Assembly: GCA_002409455.1 (NCBI GenBank)
Contig: DHNI01000092.1
Coordinates: forward strand, 26,034 to 48,180
DNA from: Firmicutes bacterium UBA5420
GTDB taxonomy: Bacteria > Bacillota > Limnochordia > Darwinibacteriales > Darwinibacteriaceae
Direction: 5' to 3'
DNA: 22,147 nucleotides
A program made the position numbers and the translations under genes. The notes beneath the pieces were generated by a model. The model was given only the letters and a program-made list of their open reading frames with translations, did not search any database and was not told the DNA's origin. Shown here one piece after another: positions 14,740-22,101 of the stretch. Numbering within the stretch: position 1 is the first letter of the stretch; each line of letters opens with the position of its first letter.

Positions 14740-16617
14740 ATGATCATCCAGGATCTATGGAAATTCTACGGAGATGAACTCGTTTTTCAAAATGTAAGTG
14801 CAACAATCGGCTCCACCGATCGCATCGGCCTTGTAGGCGCAAATGGGGTGGGAAAAACCACCCTTTTGAAAACTTTGGTGAATGAGCTTAGCCCCGAGCG
14901 GGGCCAGGTTGTTTGTCCCGGAGGTTATACAATCGGCTCCCTATGGCAGGCTCCGCCCCAAAGCTCTCAGTCGCTTCATATGTATCTGCAAGAGCCCTTT
15001 AGGGAGCAAATCGAGCTAGAAACGGCTATGCGAGCGTTAGAAGAGGAGATGGCTAGCATCGACTCCGACGCAGAGCTTAATCAGGCTATGCAGCGTTATG
15101 CCCGCCTGCAAGATCGTTTTGAGCACCAAGGCGGCTATGACTATTTGGTGCAAATGAACGCCGTCACCACAGGACTCGGTTTCTCGGAGGCAGATCTAAG
15201 TCGCAGTCTTCATACCTTCAGTGGGGGAGAACAAATGCGGGTAAGCCTGGCTCGCTTGCTTTTGGTGCGCCCCTCCCTTTTGGTGTTGGACGAACCGACC
15301 AACCATTTAGATATCGAAGCCATTCGCTGGCTCGAAGACTTCTTGGCATCCTATAGAGGGGCCTTTATTGTGGTTTCGCATGACCGCTACTTTTTGGACA
15401 AGGTGGCAACAACTATTTGGGAGCTGCAGCAGTACAAGCTCTATCAATACAAGGGCAATTATTCCGCGTACGTGCCGCAGCGTGAATTACGACAGACCCA
15501 AATTGAGGAAAGTCTAGAGAGGCAGCAGCAAGAACGGGCCCGCATGGAGGCTTTCATTCAGAAATTCAAGGCCGGAACCCGCTCCAGGCAGGCCAAGAGC
15601 ATGGAGAAAAAGTTGGCTCGCTTACCCGATATTGAGCGGGTTCTAGACGATCCTACCATGGCCTTTCGCTTTGAACCCAAGCGTCAGTCGGGGAATACGA
15701 TCGTTTCTTTAGAGGACATCAGCAAATCCTACGGCGAAAATCTGGTGTTAAAACCCCTCCAAGCCGAGGTGAAACGAGGACAACGCATTGCGCTTTTAGG
15801 GCCCAATGGCAGTGGGAAGAGTACGCTCCTCAAGATCTTAGGAGGGGAGCTGGCCTTTAAAGGCGAACTACGGTGGGGAACAGGGGTTGACGTGGGCTAT
15901 TTTTCGCAGCATATATCCTTTAACCCTGAGAACACCGTCTTGGAGGAACTTTACGACGAGCACCGCTTCGAGCTCGGTGTGTTGCGTTCGGTCTTAGCCC
16001 GCTTCTTATTTCGAGGCGAGGACGTCTTCAAGCAAACCTCTGTGTTAAGTGGAGGAGAAAGGAACCGCCTAGCGCTGGCAAAATTACTATTGCACCGCCC
16101 TAACTTTCTACTACTCGATGAACCCACCAACCACTTAGATATTTTAGCCAGAGAAGCTTTGGAACAAGCCCTTGCTGAATTTGGGGGTACCATTATCTTT
16201 GTCTCCCACGATCGATACTTCATAGACAAGCTCGCTACCAAGGTGTGGGTTTTGGAGGATGGAGCACTTCACGAATTTGCAGGTGGTTTTGCAGACTACG
16301 AAGAAACCCTTAAACAGGCTTCTGTTACCAAGAGCGAAATGGCTCAGGTGACCTACAAAGAAAACCAAGCTAGGCGTGTTAGCAAAAAGGATTCGCCCAA
16401 TGCCCGCCGTAGGCTTGCCAAGGCCCGGGCTGAACTAGAAGATGAGATCGTCCGCCTCGAAGAGCGCATGGAAGATCTGGAAGTCTCTTTGGCGTCGCCC
16501 GATCTTTATCAAGACGGAGAAGATGCTGCCATCACGGTTATTCAAGACTATCAAAAGGTCAAGGACACATTGCGCGAGAAATACGCGGAGTGGGAACGTC
16601 TAGTGGACGAGCACTGA
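14740..16617 (+). CDS. ABC-F family ATPase (YdiF/Uup-like)
   Basis: Cytoplasmic protein of 625 residues with two ABC ATPase domains and no transmembrane segment, hence an ABC-F translation factor acting at the ribosomal E site rather than a transporter. Domain 1: Walker A GANGVGKTT (33-41), signature SGGEQ near 161, Walker B LLVLDEPTNHLD ending at 191. A charged linker (about 245-315) is the expected tRNA-contacting element. Domain 2: GPNGSGKST (354-362), LSGGERNR and FLLLDEPTNHLD. The last 80 residues are a predicted coiled coil (ARRRLAKARAELEDEI, RLEERMEDLEVSL). This layout fits YdiF/Uup-type housekeeping members; antibiotic resistance cannot be judged from sequence. The ribosome binding site AGGTGA is about 12 nt from the ATG, on the long side. 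The dnaD ribosome binding site overlaps its stop. Confidence 0.93.
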   Translation: MIIQDLWKFYGDELVFQNVSATIGSTDRIGLVGANGVGKTTLLKTLVNELSPERGQVVCPGGYTIGSLWQAPPQSSQSLHMYLQEPFREQIELETAMRALEEEMASIDSDAELNQAMQRYARLQDRFEHQGGYDYLVQMNAVTTGLGFSEADLSRSLHTFSGGEQMRVSLARLLLVRPSLLVLDEPTNHLDIEAIRWLEDFLASYRGAFIVVSHDRYFLDKVATTIWELQQYKLYQYKGNYSAYVPQRELRQTQIEESLERQQQERARMEAFIQKFKAGTRSRQAKSMEKKLARLPDIERVLDDPTMAFRFEPKRQSGNTIVSLEDISKSYGENLVLKPLQAEVKRGQRIALLGPNGSGKSTLLKILGGELAFKGELRWGTGVDVGYFSQHISFNPENTVLEELYDEHRFELGVLRSVLARFLFRGEDVFKQTSVLSGGERNRLALAKLLLHRPNFLLLDEPTNHLDILAREALEQALAEFGGTIIFVSHDRYFIDKLATKVWVLEDGALHEFAGGFADYEETLKQASVTKSEMAQVTYKENQARRVSKKDSPNARRRLAKARAELEDEIVRLEERMEDLEVSLASPDLYQDGEDAAITVIQDYQKVKDTLREKYAEWERLVDEH

Positions 16618-16628
16618 GGAGGGTGATA

Positions 16629-17324
16629 ATGATGTCTGGCGCAAAAAGCAAGGGCGTTCTGTTGCGTCCTGTGGAAGGCTTACCTATTCAGGTTCCAGTG
16701 GAAATTCTCACATGCCAGGCCGATTTAGGCCCCACGGCTACCTTAGTTTGGATCAACATCATTGCCCTATCCCAACTAGGACGCCCTATGCAGATCAACT
16801 CTTTAGCTCGGCAGATGGGCCTTGAGAAACGTGAAGTAAGTCAGGCTTTGGCTTCCTTGGCCGATAGAGGCTGGATTAACGATGAAGGTCTAGAGATTCA
16901 ACTGACAGTTCCCGATAAAGTAGTAAATGCACCTGTTGCAGCTGCACTTCAGCAAGGGGCCGCCGCCGAGATGCCGAATGAGGCACTTGATGCCTTTGAA
17001 TGGCTCGTGAGTTATGTCTCTGCGAGGGTGACTGTTCCGAATGCTGATGAAAAGCGCAAGCTGCTGTATTGGATGCAAAGTAAGAATGTAACCCATGAAG
17101 TGATTGCTGTTGCCATCGAAGAGATGTGTGCTTCCGCTGCCCATCCTAGTTTTCCTTATTTGGAGGGCATTTTGCGTAATTGGCATGGCGTAGGCATCCG
17201 TACGTATAATGATCTTTTGGAGAACCCTTACCTGGCCAAAGTGCTAGGGCCGATTACAAGCTGTAAGGAGCAAAGTCCTGTAGAACAGCGCTGGAGGGAG
17301 ATTTTCCCCGATGAATTCGATTGA
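16629..17324 (+). CDS. dnaD: DnaD domain replication-initiation protein
   Basis: Helicase-loading/primosome protein of 231 residues. The N-terminal part (about 20-95) reads as a winged helix (TATLVWINIIALSQ, INSLARQMGLEKREVSQAL, LADRGWI), as in DnaD N-domains. The C-terminal part (about 125-200) is the DnaD/DnaB_2 domain and carries its hallmark YxxxIxxxW as YLEGILRNW followed by G. Two consecutive ATGs (16629 and 16632) follow AGGAGGG; either could serve. The gene starts 11 nt after the ABC-F stop, and its end overlaps the start of the replicative helicase gene by 14 bp, which supports coupled expression of loader and helicase (inference). No dnaI-like AAA+ loader is in the window. Confidence 0.88.
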   Translation: MMSGAKSKGVLLRPVEGLPIQVPVEILTCQADLGPTATLVWINIIALSQLGRPMQINSLARQMGLEKREVSQALASLADRGWINDEGLEIQLTVPDKVVNAPVAAALQQGAAAEMPNEALDAFEWLVSYVSARVTVPNADEKRKLLYWMQSKNVTHEVIAVAIEEMCASAAHPSFPYLEGILRNWHGVGIRTYNDLLENPYLAKVLGPITSCKEQSPVEQRWREIFPDEFD

Positions 17325-18687
17325 ACAACGAAGTTATGAACTACCCATGGATCTAAGCGCGGAGCGGCAAATACTCGGCATCTTGATTAAACATCCCGGT
17401 CAAGTTGACAAGGTGATCGATCGCTTACGTCCCGCCCACTTTCTTGATCCGGCCCATCGACGGATTTACGAAATTATTCTCGACATTTATACTAAGCAGG
17501 GCCGTATTTCTTACACCCAGATCTACAATCGTTTGCGTACCGACGCCATTACCGATGCCCCCGCCGAACTTTTAATTCCCCTTACCGAATCCTTTGTAGC
17601 TCTAAGCGAACTCGATCCTAGTTTGCAGATGCTACTTCATAAGGAGGGGGTAAGGAGAATTGCCCAGGCCTGTGATACGATTAAAGCTATGGTTCTCGAT
17701 CCCAAGAATGAAGACTTAGAAGAGGTCCAGGCCAAGGCCCAGGAGCTGATGTTTGCCGCAAGCCAGAGTATTGATGCCGCGGGCGATGAAGTAAAGAATC
17801 TCCTGGAAGTATTAAACAAGTGCTACATTAACTTGCTCAAGCGAAGAGAAGGCGTGAATGACGCCTATGGTCTTTCGGTGCGCTATCCATCTATTGATGG
17901 TATGACAACGGGTTTTAAGAAAAAGGACCTCATCATTTTGGCTGCCCGTCCGTCCATGGGCAAGACAGCTCTGGTGTTAAATATGATGGCTAATGTGGCT
18001 AAACGCGATATTCCGGTCTTGCTTTTTAGTCTCGAAATGGATGACGAGCAATTAGGTGATCGCATTGTCCTCAGCGAGCTTTTTGCCCATAAAGAAGGCG
18101 GCGAGCAGGCTGTAACCTCTTTTGAATATCAGACGAAACTCAGTGATGAACAGTTCTTAGTGACGCAAAAGGTGTTTAATGAACTGTATCATTTGCCAAT
18201 TTCCATTGTTGACAAACGAGGTCTTACCGTAGCTGAGATGCGGGCGAAAGCCAGAAAATTCAAGTCAGAACATCCTGATTTAGGATTAATTGTGATCGAC
18301 TATTTACAGTTGATTAAGCCGCCGAACAATGCCAATAGGAGCTGGACCTTGATCGTGGGTGAAATGGTCAGGGAGCTTAGGGATCTAGCAGGCGAACTTG
18401 ATGTTCCCATTATCTTGTTGTCACAGCTGAACCGAAGTGTAGAAAGCCGAGAAAACAAAAGGCCCATGATGTCAGATTTGAGGGATTCTGGAAATATCGA
18501 GGAATTTGCCGATGTGGTCATGTTCCTCTATCGAGAGGACTATTACAATCCTGAAAAGGCCAAAGCGGAAGGAACAGAAGGGCTTGTAGAGATCATTTTT
18601 GCCAAACAGCGTAAGGGGAGCACAGGTACGGTACAACTGCGCTTTATTAAGGAATACACTCGTTTTATTGAGGAATATACAAATTAG
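17311..18687 (+). CDS. dnaB: Replicative DNA helicase DnaB
   Basis: Hexameric 5'-3' replicative helicase of 458 residues (DnaC in B. subtilis naming). N-terminal DnaB domain (about 10-115: AERQILGILIKHP, PAHFLDPAHRRIYEII), linker helix, then a RecA-type ATPase with Walker A ARPSMGKTA (212-220), FSLEM (239-243), Walker B LIVIDYLQL (326-334), and SQLNRSVESRENKRPMMSD followed by LRDSGNIEEFADVVMFLYRE. All motifs are contiguous, so there is no intein, a frequent insertion in this gene. It begins inside the end of dnaD, and a small unknown gene starts 12 nt after its stop. Confidence 0.96.
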   Translation: MNSIEQRSYELPMDLSAERQILGILIKHPGQVDKVIDRLRPAHFLDPAHRRIYEIILDIYTKQGRISYTQIYNRLRTDAITDAPAELLIPLTESFVALSELDPSLQMLLHKEGVRRIAQACDTIKAMVLDPKNEDLEEVQAKAQELMFAASQSIDAAGDEVKNLLEVLNKCYINLLKRREGVNDAYGLSVRYPSIDGMTTGFKKKDLIILAARPSMGKTALVLNMMANVAKRDIPVLLFSLEMDDEQLGDRIVLSELFAHKEGGEQAVTSFEYQTKLSDEQFLVTQKVFNELYHLPISIVDKRGLTVAEMRAKARKFKSEHPDLGLIVIDYLQLIKPPNNANRSWTLIVGEMVRELRDLAGELDVPIILLSQLNRSVESRENKRPMMSDLRDSGNIEEFADVVMFLYREDYYNPEKAKAEGTEGLVEIIFAKQRKGSTGTVQLRFIKEYTRFIEEYTN

Positions 18688-18699
18688 TAGGGGGTTACC

Positions 18700-18891
18700 A
18701 TGGGCGATATGGATCGAACGAAAGTGATTTTTGTTGATACCTGCCGCAACCTGGTGGAACTCGGCGAATTATCCAAGGAAGAGTACGATGATATTTGCGA
18801 TCTATTAGATCGTTTAGAGGAATACGATAACGAACAGTTTAAAGCAGAGTTAAGCAGAATCAGCAAGGGTCTTAGTGATCTGATTGGCTAG
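18700..18891 (+). CDS. Hypothetical 63-residue acidic protein
   Basis: I do not recognise this family. The product is acidic and helix-prone, without signal peptide or membrane segment: TCRNLVELGELSKEEYDDIC in the first half and LLDRLEEYDNEQF in the second, with two cysteines (about residues 15 and 32). It is likely real: ATG at 18700 follows AGGGGG with 5-nt spacing, it sits between dnaB and rsmA in the same direction, and its stop codon adjoins the rsmA ribosome binding site. A later in-frame ATG at 18709 is possible. It could be a small adaptor protein or a lineage-specific replication-associated factor; neither is shown by sequence. Confidence 0.7.
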   Translation: MGDMDRTKVIFVDTCRNLVELGELSKEEYDDICDLLDRLEEYDNEQFKAELSRISKGLSDLIG

Positions 18892-18901
18892 GGGGAAGAA
18901 C

Positions 18902-19765
18902 ATGTCCCACATAACGAATCCATCGTATGTCACCCGCATCATGAAAGAACGAGGCTTTAGTACGAAGAAGCGTTTTGGTCAGAACTTCCTGATCGATCAA
19001 AATATCGTGGAGAAGATCATCGAAAACGCGGATATCAAAGAAGGCCAATGGGCTTTAGAGATTGGTCCTGGTTTAGGAGCCCTCACCGTTCATCTTGCCG
19101 AACGGGCCGAACACGTGGTAGCCATGGAGATTGACACTGCTTTAGTGGCTATCTTAAGGGAGACACTAGATAATTCCAAAACCACCATTTGGGAAGGAGA
19201 TGCCCTTGGTGCCAATTGGGGGGAGTTGCTACAAACTGCCGGTTGGCAGGGGCAGCCCCTCAAGCTTGTGGCTAATCTCCCCTATTACCTCACTACGCCG
19301 CTCATCATGAAGGCCCTCGAGAGTGATCTACCCTTTGCGTCTATGGTGGTCATGGTGCAAAAAGAGGTGGCAACCCGTATGTTAGCCTCTGTGGGCAGCA
19401 AAGACGTTGGAGTCCTGTCTTTAGCCGTCCAGTATTATGCAGATGGGCGCTTAGCCATGAATGTGCCTAGAACCGTGTTTATTCCGGCCCCAGCGGTAGA
19501 TTCGTCAGTGGTGGAGCTAAAGCCCCGGGCCCCCAAGGTGGATGCACCACGAACAGAGCTTTTCGCCGTAATCAGGGCGGGCTTCGGGCAGAGGCGCAAA
19601 ACAGTGCGCAATGCACTTAAGGCTATAGCCGAAGAGTGGGGTCTAAGCCCCGAAATGCTAGATGATGCTTTGCTTAGGGCGAATATCACACCCGGTCTCA
19701 GGGCGGAGCGGCTGTCACTTGGAGACTTTAGTACGCTAACGAAAGAGCTTTTGAAGGGAGTGTAA
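18902..19765 (+). CDS. rsmA: 16S rRNA (adenine1518-N6/adenine1519-N6)-dimethyltransferase RsmA
   Basis: SAM-dependent methyltransferase of 287 residues (KsgA) that dimethylates two adenosines in helix 45 of 16S rRNA late in 30S assembly. Seen: KKRFGQNFLIDQNIVEKII at the N-terminus, the SAM-binding motif LEIGPGLGALT, the acidic loop VAMEID, the catalytic NLPYYLTTP, and the C-terminal RAGFGQRRKTVRNAL. ATG at 18902 follows AGGGGGAAG; upstream in-frame codons from 18884 overlap the preceding gene and that binding site. It is followed after 5 nt by the DUF458 gene. In B. subtilis the gene lies beside yabG and veg; here veg is one gene further on. Confidence 0.96.
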   Translation: MSHITNPSYVTRIMKERGFSTKKRFGQNFLIDQNIVEKIIENADIKEGQWALEIGPGLGALTVHLAERAEHVVAMEIDTALVAILRETLDNSKTTIWEGDALGANWGELLQTAGWQGQPLKLVANLPYYLTTPLIMKALESDLPFASMVVMVQKEVATRMLASVGSKDVGVLSLAVQYYADGRLAMNVPRTVFIPAPAVDSSVVELKPRAPKVDAPRTELFAVIRAGFGQRRKTVRNALKAIAEEWGLSPEMLDDALLRANITPGLRAERLSLGDFSTLTKELLKGV

Positions 19766-19770
19766 GAAGA

Positions 19771-20238
19771 GTGGATTTCATTAGCCCTACGAAGGGGCAC
19801 CTTAGTTTTGATCAGGTATTTGCAGAGATTCTAACCTATGCGTCGGAGCATCCTGAAGACAAGTACAGTCTCATTGTGGGAACCGATTCGCAGCTTAAGG
19901 ACGAAACCTGTTTTGTTACTGCTCTAATTGTTCATCGCCAAGGCAAAGGGGGCCGATTCTTCTACACCAGGCGCCACGATAGTTATGCTCGCTCCCTGCG
20001 GCAGAGGATCTTTTACGAGGCTTCCTTGAGTCTGACTGTAGCATCACTTTTAACAGAGAAGCTGGCTGATTCTGGTCAAGAGCTGAATTTGGAGGTTCAT
20101 TTGGATGTAGGAAGCAACGGTGCCACCAAGACCCTAGTCAAGGAAGTGGTAGGTATGGTCAATGGATCGGGGTATTTGTGCAAGATTAAGCCCGATTCTT
20201 ATGGGGCTTCGACTGTGGCCGATCGCTATACGAAATGA
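19771..20238 (+). CDS. DUF458 / YkuK-like predicted RNase H-fold nuclease
   Basis: A 155-residue cytoplasmic protein that resembles the DUF458 (YkuK) family, predicted to have an RNase H-like fold. Candidate metal-binding acidic residues are D39 in GTDSQ, E83 in FYEAS, D112 in HLDVGSNG and D142 in KPDSYGAS, spaced as expected for that fold; activity is unproven as far as I know. The start is GTG at 19771, only 5 nt after the rsmA stop, with GGGAG about 10 nt upstream. It ends the ridA-to-DUF458 run. No clear terminator follows before the veg promoters. It occupies the position where B. subtilis has the sporulation protease gene yabG. Confidence 0.85.
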   Translation: MDFISPTKGHLSFDQVFAEILTYASEHPEDKYSLIVGTDSQLKDETCFVTALIVHRQGKGGRFFYTRRHDSYARSLRQRIFYEASLSLTVASLLTEKLADSGQELNLEVHLDVGSNGATKTLVKEVVGMVNGSGYLCKIKPDSYGASTVADRYTK

Positions 20239-20319
20239 CTATCGACTCGCCAAGGTCGTTTACCACCAGCAAAAAGAACCAAAATGACCAAAAATTTCGT
20301 ATAAAAGGCATTTTCCTAC

Positions 20320-20348
20320 TTGACACCAGGAGAGAGCATTGATAAACT
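20320..20348 (+). promoter_or_regulatory. Upstream veg promoter (P1)
   Basis: TTGACA (20320-20325), a 17-bp spacer and TAAACT (20343-20348) preceded by TGA, an extended -10. The consensus -35 and exact spacing make it credible despite a 4-of-6 -10. Confidence 0.6.
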
Positions 20349-20358
20349 AATAATTTAA

Positions 20359-20387
20359 TTGACAAACAGCCTCTACCATGGTAGAAT
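20359..20387 (+). promoter_or_regulatory. Downstream veg promoter (P2) with palindrome
   Basis: TTGACA (20359-20364), a 17-bp spacer and TAGAAT (20382-20387) preceded by TGG, a near-ideal extended sigma-A promoter. The perfect 12-bp palindrome CTACCATGGTAG (20373-20384) covers the spacer end and half of the -10. Confidence 0.88.
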
Positions 20388-20421
20388 AAGTTCGACAAAA
20401 TGGTATAGAGGCGGTGACAAG

Positions 20422-20697
20422 ATGGCCGTAGGAGTAAATAGCCTTCAGCAGATCAAGCTAGACTTGGAATCTTGTGTGGGCAAGCGGGTCAAACTGCGGG
20501 CAAACCGCGGGCGAAAGAAGATTGTTGAAGCCGAAGGTGTCATCGAAAGCACATATCCAAAGATTTTCGTAGTAAAGTTAGATGAATCTCATTCTCTAGA
20601 GCGTCTCTCTTACACATACGCAGATGTGCTCACCAGAACCGTAGAAGTCATGGTTGATGATTACATGATTGGGGATGCACCAGCAGCTATCAATTGA
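20422..20697 (+). CDS. veg: Veg family protein
   Basis: A 91-residue member of the Veg family (DUF1021), small conserved cytoplasmic proteins of Bacillota; in B. subtilis Veg is abundantly made and has been linked to biofilm matrix gene control. Typical segments are LESCVGKRVKLRANRGRKK, EGVIESTYPKIFVVKLDE and the tail LSYTYADVLTRTVEV, an SH3-like beta-rich small domain by family knowledge. ATG at 20422 follows GAGGCGGTGACAAG. It stands alone between two very good tandem promoters and a strong terminator, consistent with high expression. The upstream open frame to 20359 is promoter DNA, not coding. Confidence 0.94.
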   Translation: MAVGVNSLQQIKLDLESCVGKRVKLRANRGRKKIVEAEGVIESTYPKIFVVKLDESHSLERLSYTYADVLTRTVEVMVDDYMIGDAPAAIN

Positions 20698-20724
20698 TAC
20701 ATGAATGGCCCAAGAGAGGTACGT

Positions 20725-20754
20725 AAGCACCGAAGCGAAACGGTGCTTTTTTTT
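20725..20754 (+). terminator. Intrinsic terminator after veg
   Basis: An 8-bp stem pairs 20725-20732 with 20741-20748 around an 8-nt loop, with a run of eight T residues (20747-20754). Confidence 0.92.
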
Positions 20755-20805
20755 GTCCTCAAATTTAAAAATAATGCATAAGAATGGGCGAAGGAGGCGA
20801 TACAA

Positions 20806-22101
20806 TTGGCCCTTTTACCCGGGAGAAAACTTGGTTCCCGCACGCTACGTTTTGGCCATAAGGGCCCAGATGTGATGCAGTTGCACGCGTTTTTGCGCCT
20901 CCAGGGCTATGACCTCGGTACAGAAGAAGACTTTGGCTACCTAACCAAAGATGCGGTCAAGCGGTGGCAACGCGACCACGGACTTGTAGCTGATGGGATT
21001 GCCGGGAAGCGTTTTTTCGCCTTAGCTCTAAAAAAGAACGTACCCATTCGCAGAAGAGTTCATGTGGCAGAGCCAGGGGAAACGTTAGATCAGATTGCTA
21101 AGCTCTATGGGGTGGGGCCCGGTGCTTTCGGAGGTTCCTTACACAAGCAGACAATCTATCCAGGCCAGCGCCTGATCTTTTTTGATCGGGAGATCTGGGG
21201 CATCTGCACAAGTGTGCCTAAGGGGGAGGTGCATTTGGGTAGGTTAGCCACAGGGGGGCAGTCCAAAGAAGCCCTCACTGGCCTTGTTTACCAGCGTTCT
21301 CCCGCCGATTTGCCACAAGGGTCATGCGTAATAAAGCCAGTGGTCGGCGAGGATGCGAATGTGGTTGAAATTCATCACCACCTACGCACTCCTTGGGCAC
21401 GGAGAAGGACAGCGCAGAACCTCTTGGAATCTGCTGAGGCCCCGTGTTGTCATGGTCTTTATCTTCCATGGCGGGCGGTAGCATCCCTCGATGGGCGGCG
21501 TTACCTGAAGCTTTTAAAGTTACTCCGGCGCCGACTTAAGCCCCCGGCCATGTTGTGGGTAGAACTCGGGCCTGAAGTGCCCCGTTGGAAGCTGTGGGGT
21601 GGTGTAGATTATTCCTGTGTAAACAGTCTCGTAGACCGGGTAGTGTTAGATGTGCCTCCCCCTAAGGAGCCAGGAGTTCTATTTGAGCGCAGTCGTGGAG
21701 AGGAACTGGTCGATTGGCTCTTACCTTCCGTTCACTCCTGGAAGATTTTGCTTAAGGTTCCTGTGTATGCACTACAATGGGAGTTTCGTTCAGAAGATCG
21801 AGAGGCTGAAGTTGGGCCCAGCCGTTTGCCATACCAGACAGCCCTTTCTAGGGCGTTTCGCCACGGTGCCCGTCTGAGCCAGGACGAAGAGGGATTTCCG
21901 TATTATGCCTATAAACAGCGAGGTACCGAATACCACATCCGTCTTCCCCATCATAGCCTTATGGAAGACGTCTCTGCTGTGGCTAACCGCCATAACCTAG
22001 CAGGCTTGATCCTTGATGAGTTGGGCATGGAAGACCCTAGAATCTGGCAGAACCTCACCATGCACTTTCGGCCCGCTTCTTTGAATATTTCTGATCAATA
22101 G
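20806..22101 (+). CDS. PG-binding, LysM and degenerate GH18-fold protein (spore cortex type, probable pseudoenzyme)
   Basis: A 431-residue protein. Residues 13-74 are a peptidoglycan-binding domain type 1 (LRFGHKGPDVMQLHAFLRLQ, KDAVKRWQRDHGLVADGIAG); 85-127 a LysM (VAEPGETLDQIAKLYGV, IYPGQRLIFF); 130-425 resembles the GH18 barrel of SleL/YaaH-type spore proteins, best seen in VDYSCVNSLVDRVVLDV, SWKILLKVPVYALQWEF and LAGLILDELGMEDPRIWQNL. The catalytic strand, usually G-x-x-x-D-F-E, reads GLYLPWR (217-223), so both catalytic acids are absent; other active-site positions are also changed. There is no signal peptide, as in other spore-deposited proteins made in the mother cell. TTG at 20806 is supported by AAGGAGG 8 nt upstream. 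It follows the veg terminator and has no clear sigma-A promoter. A binding or scaffold role is inferred. Confidence 0.78.
   Translation: MALLPGRKLGSRTLRFGHKGPDVMQLHAFLRLQGYDLGTEEDFGYLTKDAVKRWQRDHGLVADGIAGKRFFALALKKNVPIRRRVHVAEPGETLDQIAKLYGVGPGAFGGSLHKQTIYPGQRLIFFDREIWGICTSVPKGEVHLGRLATGGQSKEALTGLVYQRSPADLPQGSCVIKPVVGEDANVVEIHHHLRTPWARRRTAQNLLESAEAPCCHGLYLPWRAVASLDGRRYLKLLKLLRRRLKPPAMLWVELGPEVPRWKLWGGVDYSCVNSLVDRVVLDVPPPKEPGVLFERSRGEELVDWLLPSVHSWKILLKVPVYALQWEFRSEDREAEVGPSRLPYQTALSRAFRHGARLSQDEEGFPYYAYKQRGTEYHIRLPHHSLMEDVSAVANRHNLAGLILDELGMEDPRIWQNLTMHFRPASLNISDQ

Noticed and set aside
13717..16617. Antibiotic resistance island (ddl plus ABC-F)
   Set aside because: The Ddl omega loop keeps the tyrosine of ordinary ligases, there are no vanH/vanX neighbours, and the ABC-F has a housekeeping YdiF/Uup-like layout with no mobile element nearby.
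17311..18687. Intein in the replicative helicase
   Set aside because: DnaB is a common intein host, but Walker A, Walker B and the later motifs are contiguous and the length (458) is normal.
20755..20790. Sporulation sigma-E or sigma-K promoter before the GH18-like gene
   Set aside because: CATAAGAAT at 20777-20785 is reminiscent of such -10 elements, but spacing and the -35 do not fit either consensus well enough to call.
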